Below the pieces are notes generated by a model. It had not been told where the DNA came from, did not search any database, and saw only the letters and a list, made by a program, of their open reading frames with translations. This document shows, in pieces, positions 1-12,700 of a DNA stretch of 64,000 bases (position 1 is the stretch's first letter; every line of letters starts with the position of its first letter). The stretch lies in assembly GCF_901933205.1 (NCBI RefSeq), contig NW_022148237.1, positions 672,001-736,000 of the forward strand, in the 5' to 3' direction. The position numbers were made by a program, and so were the translations under genes. The stretch comes from Camarhynchus parvulus. Taxonomy: Eukaryota; Chordata; Aves; Passeriformes; Thraupidae.

Positions 1-780
1 CCGGAATTGCTCCACGCTGTCCCCGAGCAGGCGGCGCCGGCGCTGGCAGCGCCGCGGAGCTCGGCCCAGGCCGTGGCCACCGCGCCCTCCTGCGCCCGCA
101 GCTCCTCGGCCCCGCGGGCCCGCGTACGCCGCGGCCAGGCGGGCTGCGGAGTCCTGGACAGCCGTCACCTGGGGACATGGCACAGGTGGGACATGTGTGA
201 CACGGGACAGGTGTGACATGGTACAGGTGACATATCCCACTCACAACCACCTCCTGCACTGCACTGTGTCCCTCACCTGCCCCTTACCTGTCTCTGTCCC
301 CTCATCTGTCCTCTCCCTGTGCCCTCCCTGTCTCCACCTATCCCCCCTGCACGTCGTGCTGGAAGGCGCGCTGCCCTCCCCGTCCCTCCCTGTCCCCTGT
401 CCCCTCACCTGCGCGCTCAGCGCCTGCACGTCGTGCTCGAAGGCGCGGTGCTGCCTCTCCAGCCCCTCGGCCCCGCGCAGGTCCCGGCCCAGCTCCTCGG
501 GCACCTGCCGGGCCTTGGCGCGGAGCTGCTCCAGCACCTGCCGGGCGCCGCGGCGAAGCGCTGCAGGTCGTGCGCGCCGCCAGCTCCTGCGCCCAGCGTG
601 GCCACCAGCTCCAGCAGCTCGGCCCAGGCCTCGTTGAGCCCCGCCTGCCACTGGGCCACGGCCGCGCGCCGGGTGGCCCCCGGAGATCAGCGCCGCCGCC
701 GCCGCGTTGGCCGCGTCCACCCGCTCCTGGCCCAGCCCGCCCGTGTCCCGGGAGAACTTGCGGAACTTGTCCCGCAGCAG
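1..780 (-). CDS. SPTBN2: SPTBN2 coding exons 25 and 26 (frame-broken; exon 26 cut by window edge)
   Basis: Exon 25 is 409-780 and exon 26 is 1-168 (partial). Exon 25 begins [20 protein letters not shown] and ends [14 protein letters not shown] in one frame, but the middle ([20 protein letters not shown]) is in another frame. Exon 26 reads [16 protein letters not shown], then the conserved [18 protein letters not shown] in a second frame, then [13 protein letters not shown] back in the first. Splice sites are intact and the conserved residues survive, so small base-call indels in GC-rich sequence are more likely than true mutation. The literal translation should not be used as the protein. Confidence 0.8.
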
Positions 781-3700
781 CTGCGGGGACACGGGACACG
801 GTCAGGGCACAGGGGACGGGGGGACACGGGACATGGGGTCAGGGGATGGAGGAGAGGGGGACATGGGACACGGGATCAGGGGACATGGGACAGGGGGACA
901 AGGGACAGGGGGTCAGGGGGACACAGGGAGAGGGGGACAGGGGGACAAGGGACAGGGGACACAGGACAGGGGTCAGGGAGGGTCAGGGGGACAGGAGATG
1001 GGATGGGATGGGATGGGATGGGATGGGATGGGATGGGATGGGATGGGATGGGGGACAGGGGGGGACATGGGGACAGGGGGACACGGGACAGGGGACAGGA
1101 GGACAAGGGATTGGGAGAGGGGACGGGGGACAGGAGACACAGGACAGGGGTCAGGGAACACAGGGACAAGGGGAACATGGGACAGGGGACGTGGGACAGG
1201 GGTCAGGGGGATACGGGATGGGGTAAGCGGACAGGGGACAGGGGTCAGAGGACACGGGGACAAGGGACAGGGGGTCAGTGTCACAACACCCTTGTCCCCC
1301 GTGTCCCCTCAGTGTCCCCCTGTGTCCCCTCCGTGTCACCACACCCATGTCTCCCGTGTCCCCTCAGTGTCCCCTCACCGTGACGTGCTCGAAGTCCTGC
1401 CCCAGCTCCCGGGACGCCGCCACCACCTCTCTCTCCGAGATCCACTGCTCCAGGTCATCGAGGTCGCGGCGCAGCTGGCACAGCCGGTGGTGGCCCTGCA
1501 GGGCGGCCCTGCGCTCCCCGGCCAGGTGACACAGCCCCGCGTAGAGGCGCTGCAGCTGCGCCGCGCGGGCACGGAGCCGCTCGCTGCGCGGGACAGGGGA
1601 CAGCGGTGTCACCAGAGGGGCAGTGGTGTCACCCAAGGGGCAGGGGGCAGTGGTGTCACCCAAGCAGAAGGGGACAGCAGTGTCACCAGGGGATAGGGGA
1701 CAGAGGTGTCACCCAGGGGACAGTGGTGCCACCAGGAGACAGAGATGTCACCAGGGGGCAGTGATGTCACCCAAGGGACAGGGGACAGGAGGGTCGGGGG
1801 ACACATGAACACCGGGAACAGGGGTACACAGGGACAGGGGTGTCACCAGGGACAGGGGACAGCAATGTCAGGGGACACACGGGGATATCAGTGACAACGG
1901 ACATGGCGACAGGGGACACAGGGACCTCAGGGGACAGGGCTGTCAGGGGCCACAGTGGCCGTGCAGGTCCCCGGGGTGTCCCCAGGGTGTCCCCACCCGT
2001 CGGGGTGGCCGCTGCCCGCCATGGCCCGGCCCTGCTCTGCCAGCAGCTCCACGGTGCCGCCGTAGTCGCGCAGCTCCTGCTCCAGCCCCAGGTGCCGGCT
2101 CAGCATGGCCTGGGCGCCCGGCTCGTCCTGGGGACACCAAGGGGGGGGTCACGGCGGTGTCACCACCCCCCAGCAGGTCCTGGGGGTGCCCCTGACCCCT
2201 CCAGGCCACTCAGAGACCCTCCAGACCCCACAGATGCCCACAAATCCCCTCTGATCCCCAGAAATCCCTTATTGCCCCCCCACAGACCCCCCCAGACCTC
2301 CCAAAGACCCTATAAAAACCCCAAAGACCCCATAAACCCTTCCCAACCCCCCTGAACGCATCACCGAACCCCCCATACATCCTCCAGACACCCCATAGAC
2401 CCCCCAGACACCCCAAACCCCAGTAAACCCTTCCCAATTCCCCCGAACACACCACAGACCCCCCCACAGACCCTCCAGACACCTCAAACCCCTCCACAGA
2501 CACCCCACAGACCCCCCAGACCCTCCAAACCCCCCAAACCCTCCCCCCCCCAAAACAGACTCCCCATAGACCCCCCCAGACACCCCCAAACCCCCCCCAG
2601 ACCCCCAAACCCCCCCCAACCCCTTCCCCTCCCCACCCCCCCACAAACTGGGGGTGCCTCTGCCATTCCCAGGGGGATGTCCCGGCCCTGGGGGGTCCCG
2701 GCCCTGGGGGGTCCCGGCCCTGGGGGGGGGTCCCGGCCCTGCGCCCCACCTTGGCCTTGTCCTGGGCCAGCATGTGCAGCTCCCTCTCTCCCAGCCAGGC
2801 CTCGGCGGCCGCGGCGTCGCGCAGGAAGCGCTGCGCGGCCAGGGCGGCCTCCAGGCGCCGCTGCCTCCGCTCCACCTGCGCCCTCAGCTCCTTCCAGGCC
2901 TCCCTCAGAGCCGGGACCCCCCCCCCGGGCACCGCCGGGGCCGGGACCCCCGGGCCGGGCAGCGGCCCCCGCTCCAGCAGCTCCGACACGCGGCGCTCGC
3001 GGCCCTGCAGCTCCTTCTGCAGCGTCTGCGGGGCCGGGGGGGAAATTGGGGGAAATTGGGGGGTCTAGGGGAGTTTATGGGGGAAACTGGGGGAAATTGG
3101 GGGGTTATGGGGGAAATTGGGGGGTCTGGGGGGGTTATGGGGGAAACTGGGGAGTCTGGTGGGTCTGGGGAGGGTTTATGAGGGAAATTGGGGGGTCTAG
3201 GGGGGGTTTATGGGGGAAACTGGGGGAAATTGGGGGTTATGGGGGAAATTGGGGGGTCTGGGGGGGTGTTATGGGGGTCATGGGTTGTCTGTGGGGGAAA
3301 CTGGGGGATCGAGGGGGTCTGTGGTGGGGTTTATGGGGGAAATTAGGGGTTTGGGAGGGGTTTATGGGGGAAATTGGGGGGTCTATGGGGCAAATTGGGG
3401 CGCCTGGGGTCTATGGGAGAGTTTATGGGGGGGTTTATGGGTTCATGGAGGAAAGTGTGGGGTCTAGGAGGTCTGGGGGCTTTATGGGGCAAACTGAGGG
3501 GTCTGTGGGGTCTGTGGAGGTCATGGAATAAGTCCTGGGGAGACACAGGGGGACATTTGGGGACTCTGTGACCCACCTCGTTCTTCTGGAGCAGCAGCTG
3601 CACCGAGGGCAGGTCCTTGCCGTGGTCCGTGGACATGGCCAGGGCCTGGCGCTCCTGCACCCACAGCTGGGGACATGGGGGGGACATGAGGTCAGTGGGG

Positions 3701-6700
3701 TCATTGGGGACATCAGGGACATTGGGGACATCGGGGTCACTGAGGACATGGGGGTCACAGGGGGTCCAGGACACTGCGGGGACAGGGATGGGGGGGACTC
3801 AAGGACTGGGGGTCCGGAGCAGCCATGGGGGGGAGAATTTGGGGTTCAGAGATTCGGGGTCCGGAATTTGGGATCAGGAATGGGGCGGGGTTCACAGATT
3901 CAGGGTCAGGATTTTGGGGTCCCCTCACTCACCAGCTCATCCTCCAGGTCCCTCCGGAACTGGTGCAGCTCCCTGGCGGCCGCCAGGCTCCGCCCGCGCT
4001 CCCGCAGCGGCTCCCGCAGCTCCCGGAACTGCTGCTCCAGCTCCCGCACCTGCTCCTGCACCCCCGCGCTCCGGGGGTGCCCCGGGCTGAGCCCCCCGGC
4101 CTGAGCCCGCAGCGCCCCCACCTCCTGCTCCCGCAGCGCCGCCTGCGTCTCCAGCAGCTGAGGGGGATTGGGGGGTCAGGGACCCCTGGGAACCCCAAAA
4201 TCTGCACCCCAAAGGGCCTCCCACCTCCTGCTCCCGCAGCGTCTCCAGCAGCTGAGGGGGATTGGGGGGTCAGGGACTCCCGGGAACCCCAAAATCTGCA
4301 CCCCAAAGAGCCCCCACCTCCTGCTCCCGCAGCGTCTCCAGCAGCTGAGGGGGATTGGGGGGTCAGGGACTCCCCCAAATCTGAACCCCAAAATCTCCAC
4401 CCCTGCACCTGCATCCTCCAGCAGCTGAGGGGGATTGGGGGGTCAGGGACCCCCTGGGAACCCCAAAATCTGCACCCCAGAACCTGAATCCTAAAAGCTG
4501 CAGCCAAATCCTGCATCATAGATCCACACCGCCAAATCTGCATTGCAAAACCTGCGCCCAAAAACCCGAACCCCAAAAAGCTGAACCCAAATCCTGCATC
4601 AGAAATCTTCACCCAAAAACCTTCACATCCCAAAATTTGCACCCTAAAACTTCACCCCAAAACCTGCTTATCCCAAACCCGCACCCTAAAGCCACCCAAA
4701 ACCCGCCCCCCAAACCTGCACCTGAACCCCACACCCCAAACCTTCACCCCCTTCCCCGCAGCCCCATTTCCCAGCCCTGACCTGGTGCCGGGTCAGCAGG
4801 ACCCCGACGCTGGTCAGGTCCTGGCCGCAGTGGCCAGAGCGGAGCTGGGCGCGGACTCCGGCCAGCCACGAGCGCAGTCCGGCGCAGGCCTGGGCGCAGC
4901 TCTCGGCGCGCGCGGCCTCGGCCAAACCCCGGCCCTTGGCGGCCGCCGCCGCCTCCACCTGAGCCCACAGCGCCCGCAGCTCCTGCCGGGGGGCGGTCAC
5001 TTGTCCGGCCAGGGCTGGACGTGCCCGTGCCAGCTGCTCGCCGTCCTGTGGGACACGGGAATGGCAGCACAGAGTTACGGGAGAGACCAAAAACCATCAC
5101 GGAATGGGCAATGTCAAGGTTGGAACTCTGTGGAATTGCTGAGGTTGGACCTGTTTAGTTGTGGGGTGATGGGGATTGGACACGTGGGGTGGTGGGATCA
5201 TTGAAACCCATGGAACCATCAAGGTTGGACCCAAAACCATCACAGAATGGGCAATGTCAAAGTTGGAATTTCGTGGAATTGTTGAGGTTGGACACGTTTA
5301 GTTGTGGGGTGATGAGGGTTGGGCACATGGCATGGTGGGATTATTGAAACCCATGGAACCATCAAGGTTGGACCCAAAAAGTCAGGAATTGTCAATGCTA
5401 AACAGGATCCTTGGGGTTGACCCAGTAAATTGTGGGATTGTGAAGATTGGACCCATGGAACGGTGAGATCATCAAAACCAGACCCATGGAGTCATGGAAT
5501 TATTAAGGCTGGACCCACAGAACCACGGAATCACTGAGATTGGACCCATGGAATCACAGAATCACTGAGGTTGGACCCACGGAATTTTGTGACTCCACCC
5601 CCACTCCCATATCCCACATTTCCCAAGGGCCGCCCCTTCCTGGATCCCATTTTCCCCCCAGTTTTCCCCCCCTTTTCCCCCAATTTTCACCCCAGTTTTC
5701 CCCCAATTTTCCCCCCAGTTTTCCCCCCGTTTTCCCCCTGTTTTCCCCCAATTTTCCCCCCAGTTTTCCCCCAATTTTCCCCCAGTTTTCCCCGTTTTCC
5801 CCTGTTTTCCCCTTTTCTTTCCCCAGTTTTCCCCAATTTTCCCCCAGTTTTCCCCGTTTTCCCCAATTTTCACCCCAGTTTTCCCCCAATTTTCCCCCCA
5901 GTTTTCCCCCCGTTTTCCCCCTGTTTTCCCCTGTTCCCACCTTCTCCAGCGCCTCCAGCCAGCCCCGGTTGGCCGCGAGCTCGGCGGCGAAGGCCTGGTG
6001 CTTCTGCCACTTGCCCTGCAGGTCCCGCGTGCCCTCGTAGGACACGTCCCGAGCCACCGGCAGCTTCTCGTTCAGCCACAACGTCAGCTGGGAACGGGGA
6101 CAGGAATGGGGCAGGGACGGGAATGGGAATGGGAACAGGAATGGGATCAGGGACACTGGTCAAGATCTCTTCCCACAGTCCCATCCCAGCCCAGTTCTCC
6201 TCTTCACCTCATCCCCATTTTAACCCAATCCATCCCCGATCTCCACCCTAATCCCATCCCAATCCTGATCCCGTCTCACCTCCTGGCCATCCTGCAGGAA
6301 CTTCTGCAGCTCCCAGTTATCCCGCAGCCGCCCCAGCAGCTCCTGGGCCGATTCCCGGATCTTCTGGTGCCTGTGCCAGGGCCAGGAGGGGTGAGAGACC
6401 CCATTCCCAGGGGATGGGCTGGACTGGGACGGACTGGGACAGACTGGGACAGACTGGGACGGGTCTCTCACCTGCTTTCCACCGACTCCACCGTCTCCCG
6501 CACCTTTTCCGCGTGGACGCCGCCCTCGCCCAGCAGCTTCCTCCCGGTGTCCGTGAGCGCCCGGACGCGCTCGGTGCCGGTGTCCAGTGCGACCAGGAAC
6601 TCCTCCAGCCTCCGCACGGCCGCCTCCGCCCCCGGCACCGTGCCCGGCATCTCCGTGTGGGCCAGCGTGTGCTCCTGCGGGTCGGGACCGGGATCGGGAT

Positions 6701-9700
6701 CGGGACCGGGATGGCACCGGAGCCCCGGATCCCCCGGAACACCCCCGGTTCCCCTCACCTGCTTCCCCAGCGTCCCCTCCACCTGCTTGGCGTCCCGCAG
6801 GAACACGTGGAAGGCGACAGCCTGGGCCAGGAGCCGCTGCCTCTTCTCCCACACCCGGCCCAGCTCTTCCCAGTCCGCATCCAGCGCTTCCAGGCGCTGC
6901 AGCAGGGACAGACTCTGCGCGTCCGTCTGTCCCCGCGTCACCTCCCGGCCGGCGGCGCGGGCGCTCCGGTAATCGGCGCCGTAGTGCGAGATCTCGGTGC
7001 GGAGGCTCTCGTGCTGCCGCAGGGAGCCCTCGGCCTCGGCCAGGGACGCGGGGACATCCTCGGAGCCCGCGGCCGCGCGGGTGCGGGACAGCCAGGCCTG
7101 GAGCGCCGCCAGGTCCCGCAGGAAGCCCTGGAGCCGCCGCGCCTGCCCCAGGGACTCCTCGCGGCTCCGGTGGCACCGGCGCAGCGCGTCCCACTCGGCC
7201 TCGAGTCCCGCCAGCTCCTCGCGGATCTCGGGCGCTCGCTCCGGCTGCTCCCCCTGCAGCTTCTCGCCCTCGGCCCGCAGCTCCCGCAGCTTTCCCTGGA
7301 TGGCGTCCAGGTCGCGCCCCATCCCCGACAGCTTCCCCTGCAGCGCCGTGATCCCCGCCAGGTCCCGGCCCAGCGCCCGCGTGGCCTCGATCGCCGCCGT
7401 CTTCTCCCGCATCCAGCCCCGCGTCTCGTGGCATTCCAGGCGGAAATTGTGGATGTTCAGCGCCGCGGTCAGCGCCACCTTCTTGCGCTCGGCCAGCGCA
7501 CGGAACCGCTCCCACCTGGCACGGGCGGGATCGGGGCACGGTGGGACAGAGCCCGGGGAACGCTCGGAGCGTCCCAGCCCCGAGAATCCATCCCTGGAGT
7601 GTCCCGACTCAGAGAATCCATCCTTTCCCAGAGCATCCCGGCCAGGAAAACACCTCCCTGCATCCCTGGAGCATCCCTGACTGCCCAGAGAACCCGTCCC
7701 TGCCTGGAACACCTCCCTGAGCGCCGGGAAAATCCATCCCTGCCCGGATCTACCCTCAATCTCAGATCGGAATGGCCCCGCCGGGGCCGCCCCCACCTGT
7801 CCCGGAGCTGCTCCCAGGTGTCCCGGGCGCTCTCCCGGTTCCTGTCCCCGGATCCCCGCAGCTCCTCCGTGACGCGGCCCACGGAGGCCACGCGCGCCGC
7901 CAGCGCCGCCAGCTCCGGCTCCAGCGTCTCGAACCTGCGGGAGCGCCGGGAATGAGCGGGAGTGACCGGGAATTCCGGGAATTCCGGGAATGCCGAGCCG
8001 GAGCTGGGAACGCTGGAAACCCCAGCAACGCCGTGCCAGAGGTGGGAATGCCAGAAATCCTGGGAATGCCACAAATTCTGGGACTACTGCGCTGGAGGTG
8101 GGGATTTGGGGAATTTTGAGAGCACTGGGAATGCGGTGTTGGAGGTGGGAATTTTGGGAATGCTGGGAATATCTCAGGTTGAGGTGAGAATTGAGAGAGT
8201 ATGGGGAATACTGTGTTGGAAGTGAAAATTCTGGGAAAACGGGAACACCTGGGACACTGGGAATGTTGTGGTGGAGGTAGGAATTCAGGGAACACCGGGA
8301 ATATTGGGAATACTGGAGACATCCTGAGGAAAAAAATCCTAACGGGGCGATCCTGTGTATTCTTGGGAAAATTCCTGGGGGAATCCCAGTGGGGGCGACC
8401 ACGGGCGCTCCGAGACTTGCCGGGAATAACTTTGGGAATAACTCCGGGACTGGCACGGTGCAGCACGGGGTGCTCACCGCTGCTGCACCACCTCCAGGTC
8501 CTCGATCCGCTCGGGAATCTCCATGGAGAGCAGCCACTGCTCCCTCTCGCCCACCCAGAGCGCGCAGGCATCGGCCTCGCTGCGCGCCGCGAACAATCCC
8601 AGCGCGTCCCGCAGCTCCAGGCGCCGCAGCTCCGCCCGCTCCTCCAGCTCCCGGTGCCGCCGCTCCAGCTCCGCCAGCCGCTCCGCCAGCCCCGGCAGCA
8701 CGTCGGGAAGGTCGGCGGCATCTCCGGGCATCGCCTGCTCCCGCAGCGCCGCCAGCGCCGGCCCTCGCCGCCGCATCTCGTCCTGCAGCTCCCGCAAACG
8801 CCGCTCCAGCATCCCCGCCGAGCGCTCGTCGTGGCCGAGCTCCGGCGCCGCCACTCGCCGGGCGGCGGCCGCCAGCCACGCCTCGGCCTCGGCCGCCTCC
8901 GCGTCCAGCTGGAATCGCCCCGCGGCCGCGCGGAGCCGCCGCTCCCGGGCCCCCGCCAGCGCCGGCAGCGCCGCCCAGAGCGACTCCAGCTCCCGGATCC
9001 GCCGGGACACGGCGGCCGCGGGGTCCGGGGAGCCGGGAGCGGGGCCCGGGGGTCCCGCAGGGGGGGCTGTGCGTCCCCCGCTGGGCTCCGTGGAGCCGTC
9101 GGGGCGTTCCGAGGGTTTGGCGGAGGATGCCGAGAGTCCCCCCGTGGATGCAGGGGGGGATTCCAGGGACGCGTTCTTGGATTCCGGGGGTCCCGTGGAT
9201 CTGGCGGTGGATCCAGCAGCGGATTCCGCGGGTTTTGCGCTTCCCATTGATCCGGCAGCGCATTCAGCTGACCCGGGGGTGGCTTCAACTGATCCAGGGG
9301 CGGCTCCGTCGGGGGCTCCCTGCGCCAGCAGCTCCCGGCCCCGCTCCAGCAGCTGCTGCAGCGGCCCCGCGCGTCCCCCCAGCGCCCCTCGGATGGCTTC
9401 GAGCTGGCTCAGCATCCTCAGGGCTCCCGGCAGGTCCCGGCCCAGCTCCGGGCAGCGCAGGAGCCGCTCCTGCTCCCGCATCCAGGCCTCCTCCTCGCCC
9501 GCGTCCCACAGGAACTTCCAGAGGCGCCGGGAGCGCTCCAGCCGCAGCCGCCGCTGCGCCGAGAGCGCCGAGAGCCCCCGGTAGCGCAGCTCCAGAGCCG
9601 CCACGCGGGCCCGCAGCTGCTCCGGGGGGCACGGGCGGTACCCTGGGGGACACGGGGGGAGTCAGCGGGGCTGGGGGGGTCCGGGGCTCTCGGGGTTTGG

Positions 9701-12700
9701 GGGTCCTGGGGGCTGGAATCCCCCAGGGTTCAGGGGCATGGTGTTTAGAGATGCTGATTTTCGGGGGTCCCAGGGTTTGGGATTCGGGGATGCTGAAGAT
9801 TTGGGAGAGCCAGAGTTTGGGGGTGGTGGGGGTCTGGGATTTGGAGGTCCCCGGATTCAGGGATTCGGTGTTTTGGGGTCTCGGTTTTTGGAGGTCAGAG
9901 TTTTTGGGGGTTCATTTTGGGGTTCTGCTAGGTCCCGCTTTTGGGAGTCTCAGGTGGGTGGGGGTCCTGGGATTCAGGTGTCCCTGGGTTTGGGGGTTCC
10001 AGGGCATCCCGAGGATCCCAATTTTGGGGTTCCCAGTTTTGGGGGTCACTCACCGCCCCCCTCCCCGAGGAAGCGCTCGGCCGCCGCCCCCACACTCCGA
10101 ACCCTCTCGGCCTGGGCCGCCACGTCCCCCTCGACCAGGGCGTGGATCTGCAGCAGATCGTCCACCTGGCTCAGGTGCTGCCCGAAATCCCGCGACTGCA
10201 GCCGCACCTGGGGACACCGAGGGGGTCACGGGGGGTCCCACGAGGGGATCCCACCCCCTCGCAGCCCCCTCCCCACCTCCATCTCCTCCATCCAGCCCAT
10301 CAGGTGCTCCAGGTCGCGCAGGAGCCGCTGCAGCTCCAGGTGCGCCCGGAGCCGCTCTCGCCGCGCCGCCACCTGAGCCCGCAGCGCCTCCCAGAGCGAC
10401 ACCACGTGGTCGCGCCGTGTCGCGATGCCGCCCATGTCGTGATAGCACTCGGCCTCCAGCTCGGCGGCCACGGCGGTGACGGCGCGCACGCGGCTCCCGT
10501 AGGCGGCGATGTCGCTCTCGATGGCCTCGTGCTTGCGCAGCGCGGCCTCGACCCCCCCCAGGGACCCCCCGAAATTGTCCTGGGGGGGGGAAAGGGAGGT
10601 GAGGGAGGGGACACTTCAGGGACACCCCCCGAAATCATTCCGGGGTGGGAAAGGGGGGAGAAGGGGTAAAAAGTGGGGGGGAAACTCCAGGGACCCCCTG
10701 AAATTGTCCTGGGTCGGGGGGGAATGGGGGTGAGGGAGGGGACACGCCGGGGACATCCCCAAAATTGTCCTGGAGGAGAAAAAAAAGGGACTGAGGGGTG
10801 ACAAAGGGGGGGGACAAGGGGAAGTCCCCTGGGCTGGGGGCGGCTTCAGGGTCACCTGCACCACCAGGTTGTCCCTGACTGGGATGGGCCGGGGGTCCCG
10901 CTGTCACCTGTGCCACCAGGTGCTCATCGTCCCTGACTGGGGGTTGTTTGGGGAGGGGTCTCAGGGGTCCCTGGGGTGTCACCTGTGCCACCAGGCGCTG
11001 GTTGTCCCCCAGCCAGGTCTCCCTGAGCGCGGCCTTGCGGTGGAACCTGGCGGCCAGCTGCTCCAGGTGCTGCTGCCGGAGCAGCTCCGAGCGCAGCGCC
11101 AGCTCCCGGCCGTGCTCCGCCTTCTCCAGCCGCTCCCACGCCTGCGGGGACAGCGCGGTCACCTGGGCACCTGCACAGCTGGGCACCTGGGGCACCTGGG
11201 CACCTGCACAGCTGGGCACCTGGGGCACGTGTGTCACCTGGGCACCTGTCACCTGTGTCACCTGAGGCACCTGCACAGCTGGGCACCTGTCACCTGTGTC
11301 ACCTGTCACCTGTGTCACCTGGGCACCTGTGTCACCTGGGGCACATGTGTCACCTGGGGCACATGTGTCACCTGGGCACCTGCACAGCTGGCACACCTGT
11401 CACCTGGGGCACCTGGACCTGTCCCCAATGTCCCCAATGTCCCCGTGTCCCCGTGGCTGTCACCCTGTTGATGTCGGCGCTGTGGGGATCCCCTGTGTCC
11501 CCCCCAATATCCCTGTGTCCCCAATGTCCCCCCAGTGTCCCCGTGTCCCCGTGGCTGTCACCCTGTTGATGTCGGCGCTGTGCGTCCCCTCCCGGGGCAC
11601 GAACTGTCTCTGGTTGTTGGCGCGGAGGCGGCTCCGGAGCGAGAACAGCAGCACCTCCAGGGAGCCCTTGTCCTCAAACCTGGGGGGACCCCAAAAGAAT
11701 TCACCGAGAGAACCCCAAAATACACCGGGGACACCCAAAATACACTGGGGGGAACCCAAACTCACAGAGAGAATCCCAAAATACGCCAGGGGGACACTAA
11801 AACACACCCTGAGTCCCAGGGATGCCCCAAAACCTCTCAGAGGGAACCTGAAACCCACTGGGGAGACCCCAAACCCCCTCCTGAGACCCCAAACCCCTCT
11901 GGGCAGCCTCTGGACCCCAGTAGCGAGATCCCAAACCCCCTTTGGGGCCCCCAGACCCCAGCAGTGAGCCCCCAGACTGCTCAGGGAGCCCCAGACCCCC
12001 AGACCCCTCAGTTCAGCCCCCAGACCGCTCAGGGAGCCCCCAGACCCCTCAGTTGAGCCCCCAGAGCCCGCAGAGCCGGGGGTGTCTCACCGGGGCGGTT
12101 TCTCGGTGGTGCGGTAGGCGCTGAAGGCCTGCAGCTGCCCCTGCAGGCCGGGGATGCCGCGGGGCAGGCGCCGGTCCGTGAGCAGCAGCAGCGAGCGCTG
12201 GATCCAGCCCAGCAGCTCGGCCGCCTGCGCCTCGTAGCGCCCGGCCAGGCCCTCGGCCTCGCGCGCTGCCTCCAGCACCTGCCAACGGGCCGGCCATCGA
12301 ACGGTGCGGCCATGGGCATGGCTTCTGGCTCCTCCCCCGCATCCACCCAACATCCATCCATCCAACATCCATCCATTTGTCCATTCTTCCGTCCATCCAT
12401 CCACCCGTCTGCCCATCCATCCATCAGTCCATCCAACATCCGTCCATCCGTCCGTCTGTCCATCCATCATCCATCCATCCATCCATCCATCCATCCCCAT
12501 ACCCCTCTGTCCATTTATCCCCCTGTCCATCCATCTGCCTCCTTCTCTGCCTCTTTCTGATAAATCTGTCCCTCTGTCCATCCCCTCTGTCCCTCTGTCC
12601 TCTGTCCCTCTGTCCATCCCCCCTCCATCCCTCTGTCCATCCCCCTTCCATCCCTCTGTCCATCCCCCATCTGTCCCTCCCTCCCCCCCCTTCACCCATT

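Noticed and set aside
6468..9263. A 931-codon open frame on the minus strand that looks like one large gene
   Set aside because: It runs through several SPTBN2 introns that lack stops because of GC richness. Exon borders with matching phases show it is a chain of exons and introns.
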